DNA of 9,911 nucleotides from Pseudomonadota bacterium (GTDB lineage: Bacteria > Pseudomonadota > Alphaproteobacteria > Rhizobiales > Hyphomicrobiaceae). The notes below the pieces were generated by a model, which was given only the letters and a program-made list of their open reading frames with translations, had not been told where the DNA came from and did not search any database. The first letter of the stretch is position 1. The number at the start of each line of letters is the position of its first letter. The stretch lies in the NCBI GenBank assembly GCA_023392135.1, contig JAEVZQ010000344.1:1-9911 (forward strand). The letters run 5' to 3'. The position numbers and the translations under genes are program-made. This document shows, one piece after another, positions 7,575 through 9,911 of the stretch.

Positions 7575-8530
7575 CGGTTGGGAAGATTGCGGGCCAGCGC
7601 CTCGAGCACGGCCATCCGCACCGCCACACCCATCTCGACCTGCTCCCGTATGAGACTGCGGGAGTGGTCGGCAATGGTCGAGGCGATCTCGACGCCGCGG
7701 TTCATCGGGCCGGGATGCATGATGAGAGCGTCGGGCTTGGCGCGTGCCAGCTTCTCGTGGTCGAGGCCGAAGAAGTGGAAATACTCGCGGCTCGACGGCA
7801 CCAGCGAGCCGTGCATGCGCTCCCGCTGCAACCGCAGCATCATCACGATGTCCGCGCTCTCGAGGCCCTTCCACATGTCCGTGAACACCTCCGCGCCGAA
7901 ACGCTCCGGCTCGGCCGGCAGCAATGTGGAGGGCGCGATCAGCCGCACGCGCGCGCCCATCGTGTTCAGCACGTTGATGTTGGAGCGCGCCACCCTGCTG
8001 TGGAGAATGTCGCCGCAGATGGCGACCGTCAGCCCGGCGATCCTCCCCTTGGCCCGGCGGATGGTGAGCGCATCGAGCAGGGCCTGAGTCGGGTGCTGGT
8101 GGGCGCCGTCGCCCGCGTTGATGACCGAGCAGTCGACCTTCTGTGCCAGCAGCTCGACGGCACCGGCCGCGTAGTGGCGCACGGTGATGATGTCGGGCCG
8201 CATGGCATTGAGCGTCATGGCCGTGTCGATCAGCGTCTCGCCCTTCTGCACGGAGGAGGTGGAGACATTCATGTTCATGACATCGGCGCCCAGCCGTTTG
8301 CCCGCGAGCTCGAAGGAACTCTGCGTGCGCGTCGAGGCCTCGAAGAACAGGTTGATGAGGGTTCGGCCCCTCAGCACGTCCCGCTTCTTGTTCACCTGAC
8401 GATTGATCTCGGCAGCCTTGTCGGCGATGTCGAGAAGGGCGGTTATCTCCGCCGCCGTCAGGGTCTCACAGGTCAAAAGATGGCGGTGTGGGAAGGAGGC
8501 AGCTTCAGCGATGGGGGCGGTGCTGGGCAT
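7571..8530 (-). CDS. pyrB: Aspartate carbamoyltransferase catalytic subunit
   Basis: PyrB condenses carbamoyl phosphate and aspartate to N-carbamoyl-aspartate, the committed step of pyrimidine synthesis. The protein has 319 residues, close to the usual 305-320. The carbamoyl-phosphate loop is [13 protein letters not shown] (62-74), with S66, T67, R68 and T69. The mobile lysine is K97 in SSVQKGETL (92-100), and RHY (118-120) supplies a substrate arginine. HPTQALLD (147-154), RLQRER (233-238) and [10 protein letters not shown] (272-281) are also typical. The residues needed for catalysis all appear intact. ATG 8530 is chosen because an upstream TTG (8569) lies inside a promoter-like -35 and has no ribosome site. 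No pyrI regulatory gene is adjacent; instead the inactive-looking PyrC homologue follows with an ATGA overlap, so the holoenzyme is probably the PyrB-PyrC' type. No clear Shine-Dalgarno precedes the ATG. Confidence 0.97.
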   Translation of the reverse strand: MPSTAPIAEAASFPHRHLLTCETLTAAEITALLDIADKAAEINRQVNKKRDVLRGRTLINLFFEASTRTQSSFELAGKRLGADVMNMNVSTSSVQKGETLIDTAMTLNAMRPDIITVRHYAAGAVELLAQKVDCSVINAGDGAHQHPTQALLDALTIRRAKGRIAGLTVAICGDILHSRVARSNINVLNTMGARVRLIAPSTLLPAEPERFGAEVFTDMWKGLESADIVMMLRLQRERMHGSLVPSSREYFHFFGLDHEKLARAKPDALIMHPGPMNRGVEIASTIADHSRSLIREQVEMGVAVRMAVLEALARNLPNR

Positions 8531-8540
8531 CAAGGCCGGT

Positions 8541-8569
8541 TCTATAGGAGCAGTTCGGGAGCCCGGCAA
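8541..8569 (-). promoter_or_regulatory. Candidate promoter of the pyrB operon
   Basis: On the minus strand TTGCCG (8569-8564) and TATAGA (8546-8541) are 17 bases apart. Each matches four of six bases of the TTGACA / TATAAT consensus. Transcription would begin about 6-8 bases beyond the -10, only a few bases before ATG 8530. The mRNA would then be leaderless or nearly so, which agrees with the lack of a ribosome site. This is a by-eye match in GC-rich DNA and needs transcript-start data. Confidence 0.45.
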
Positions 8570-8780
8570 GCGGATTGGTGCGGCTGTCGACAGGGGAACA
8601 TGGCCGCAAAGGACCGGTTCCGGCGTTTGGGATGCGGGCGACCGGGGCCGCCACCGGTCTGGCCGGGTCAGTTAGAAGTTGCGAAATGTTGGGCGCGGAA
8701 AAACCGAGCTGATGCGCTTGCCCGATCGGCTCGAAGCTGGAAAACTGCCACTCCCTCAATTCTGGAGTTCATCTCCCAAT

Positions 8781-9911
8781 ATGCCGCCCGTTTTGACACC
8801 GCTTCTGGTGGTGCTGGTGCCGCTTGTCGGCATGTCTGCGCTGCACCTGTTTCTCCCGGTCGTCGCCCCGGAGATGATGGCTGCGGCCGGAGTCGATCCG
8901 ACGGCTTACGGCTGGATCGCGGGGGCGGCAGGCACCGGCTCCATTTGGCTCTATATGTCGAACCACGGCAACACGCCGGCCCTCGGGCCGGTGCGAACGC
9001 TGAGGATCGGGATCCTGATCGGGCTTTCCGGTGCGGCACTCGCGATGACGGCTAATCTGCCGCTGATGGTGATCGGCGCCGTCTTGCTCGGCTTCGGCTA
9101 CTCGACCTCGACGCCCGCCGGGAGCCAGATCCTCGCTGACCAGACGCCGAAGGCGAACTGGTCGATGTTGTTCTCGCTGCGCCAGGCAGGCGTTCCGATG
9201 GGCGGTGTCATCTCCGGCGGGCTCGGCGGTTTCCTGATCGCGCAGTTCGGCTGGCGGCCGGCTTTCGCGCTCATCGGGCTGATCTGCCTGACGCTCGCCC
9301 TGGTGCTTCTGTTCGTTCCCCGCGCCTACAACACGACCCGGCCGCTGAAGGCGTTCCGCCTCTCCGCAATTTTCTCGCCGTCTAATTTGCAGCGGCCGTT
9401 CCGGGCGCTGGGGCTAGCCCCGGGTCTCATCCGGCTCGCGCTCGCCTGCGCAGGCTTTGCGACGGTGCAGAGTGCATTCTTCTCGTTCTACGTCATTTAT
9501 CTGCATGCCGGCCTGGGCTACGGGCTGGCGCTCTGCGGCACCCTGTTCGCCGTGCTGCAGGCGGCGAGCGTACTCGGCCGGATCGTATTGGGGTTCGTGG
9601 CTGACCGCCTCGGCTCGCCCCGTCCCGTTCTGATGGGGCTTTCGGTCTGCTCGGCGGGATCGGCCGTGCTCGTGGCGTTGCTCGGCCCGGGCCACGGCAC
9701 CTTGTTCCTGGTAGGGATCTCAGCCCTGGCCGGCGCATCTGTAGCGACCTGGAATGGACTCTACCTGGCCGAAGCCGCAAGCCTCGCGCCGCCGGAATCG
9801 GTCAGCGAGGCGGTCGCCGGAACGACCTTCTTCGTATTCCTGACGTACACGGTGACACCACCGATCTTCGGTGCTCTGACAAATGTGTTCGGCTATGAGG
9901 CTGCGTTCGTC
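8781..9911 (+). CDS. Major facilitator superfamily transporter, N-terminal part (cut by window edge)
   Basis: The frame stays open for 377 codons to the right edge. The product is very hydrophobic, with about eleven membrane segments visible (roughly 4-30, 41-60, 72-90, 93-115, 137-156, 160-180, 216-242, 246-272, 282-302, 306-330 and 343-366) and a central loop near 181-215. This is the 6+6 MFS pattern. GRIVLGFVADRLGSPR (266-281) is the MFS motif between helices 8 and 9. The matching N-terminal loop (about 61-72, NHGNTPALGP) lacks the usual D-R/K. ATG 8781 begins just before the first helix, with TGGAG 13 bases upstream. An in-frame ATG at 8712 would add 23 residues; the first upstream stop is TAG at 8673. 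Substrate is not recognisable. The gene diverges from pyrB over a spacer of about 250 bp in which I see no other gene and only weak dyads. Confidence 0.88.
   Translation, partial: MPPVLTPLLVVLVPLVGMSALHLFLPVVAPEMMAAAGVDPTAYGWIAGAAGTGSIWLYMSNHGNTPALGPVRTLRIGILIGLSGAALAMTANLPLMVIGAVLLGFGYSTSTPAGSQILADQTPKANWSMLFSLRQAGVPMGGVISGGLGGFLIAQFGWRPAFALIGLICLTLALVLLFVPRAYNTTRPLKAFRLSAIFSPSNLQRPFRALGLAPGLIRLALACAGFATVQSAFFSFYVIYLHAGLGYGLALCGTLFAVLQAASVLGRIVLGFVADRLGSPRPVLMGLSVCSAGSAVLVALLGPGHGTLFLVGISALAGASVATWNGLYLAEAASLAPPESVSEAVAGTTFFVFLTYTVTPPIFGALTNVFGYEAAFV

Noticed and set aside
7575..7874. 100-codon N-terminal extension of the PyrC-like frame
   Set aside because: It lies inside pyrB in another frame, is Arg/Gly-rich without motifs, and the ATGA-coupled start at 7574 fits the family length.
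8531..8569. TTG start giving PyrB 13 extra residues
   Set aside because: There is no ribosome site, and the TTG coincides with the promoter-like -35; ATG 8530 gives the normal length.
8641..8658. ACCGG-N8-CCGGT dyad between pyrB and the MFS gene
   Set aside because: Short GC-rich dyads like this are expected by chance in such DNA; there is no T-run and no link to a start site.
7544..9055. 503-codon plus-strand open frame across pyrB and the start of the MFS gene
   Set aside because: It is antisense to pyrB and then runs out of frame into the MFS gene, so it cannot be one real gene.

Overview
This is a high-GC window with ordinary bacterial codon use. The genes form an alphaproteobacterial neighbourhood, most like Hyphomicrobiales (the rhizobial group). 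The clues are the order pyrB - pyrC-like - plsY - dprA - topA - rnr on one strand, the alphaproteobacterial style of the PyrB and TopA motifs, and the paralogue-type PyrC beside pyrB. No phage, insertion sequence, CRISPR, tRNA or rRNA was seen. This is mostly core chromosome.

Layout, read in the direction of transcription of the minus strand. pyrB (8530-7571) has a promoter-like -35/-10 pair immediately upstream. It is followed by a pyrC-family gene (7574-6228, ATGA overlap), plsY (6191-5592, 36-bp gap) and dprA (5605-4418, 14-bp overlap with plsY). The spacing suggests one transcript that joins pyrimidine synthesis, phospholipid synthesis and a DNA-uptake/recombination protein. A small plus-strand gene (4134-4394) of unknown function then converges on dprA. 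Its start region and that of topA share a divergent spacer of about 230 bp containing an AT-rich stretch and a GC hairpin. topA (3902-1179) is followed after 117 bp by rnr (1061 to beyond base 1), which is cut by the window edge. On the right, a plus-strand MFS transporter gene (8781 to beyond 9911) diverges from pyrB and is also cut.

Two things stand out. First, the PyrC-family protein keeps the dihydroorotase fold landmarks but has lost nearly all metal-binding and catalytic positions (Q, F and G where the family has H, H and R, and more). It is probably a structural partner of the PyrB aspartate transcarbamoylase, and the true dihydroorotase must be elsewhere in the genome. Second, the topA-rnr gap is almost filled by a head-to-head array of an octamer close to GTGAAATC. 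It has five tandem units on one side and three on the other, around a small hairpin, and includes a perfect 13-bp inverted repeat. No gene explains it.
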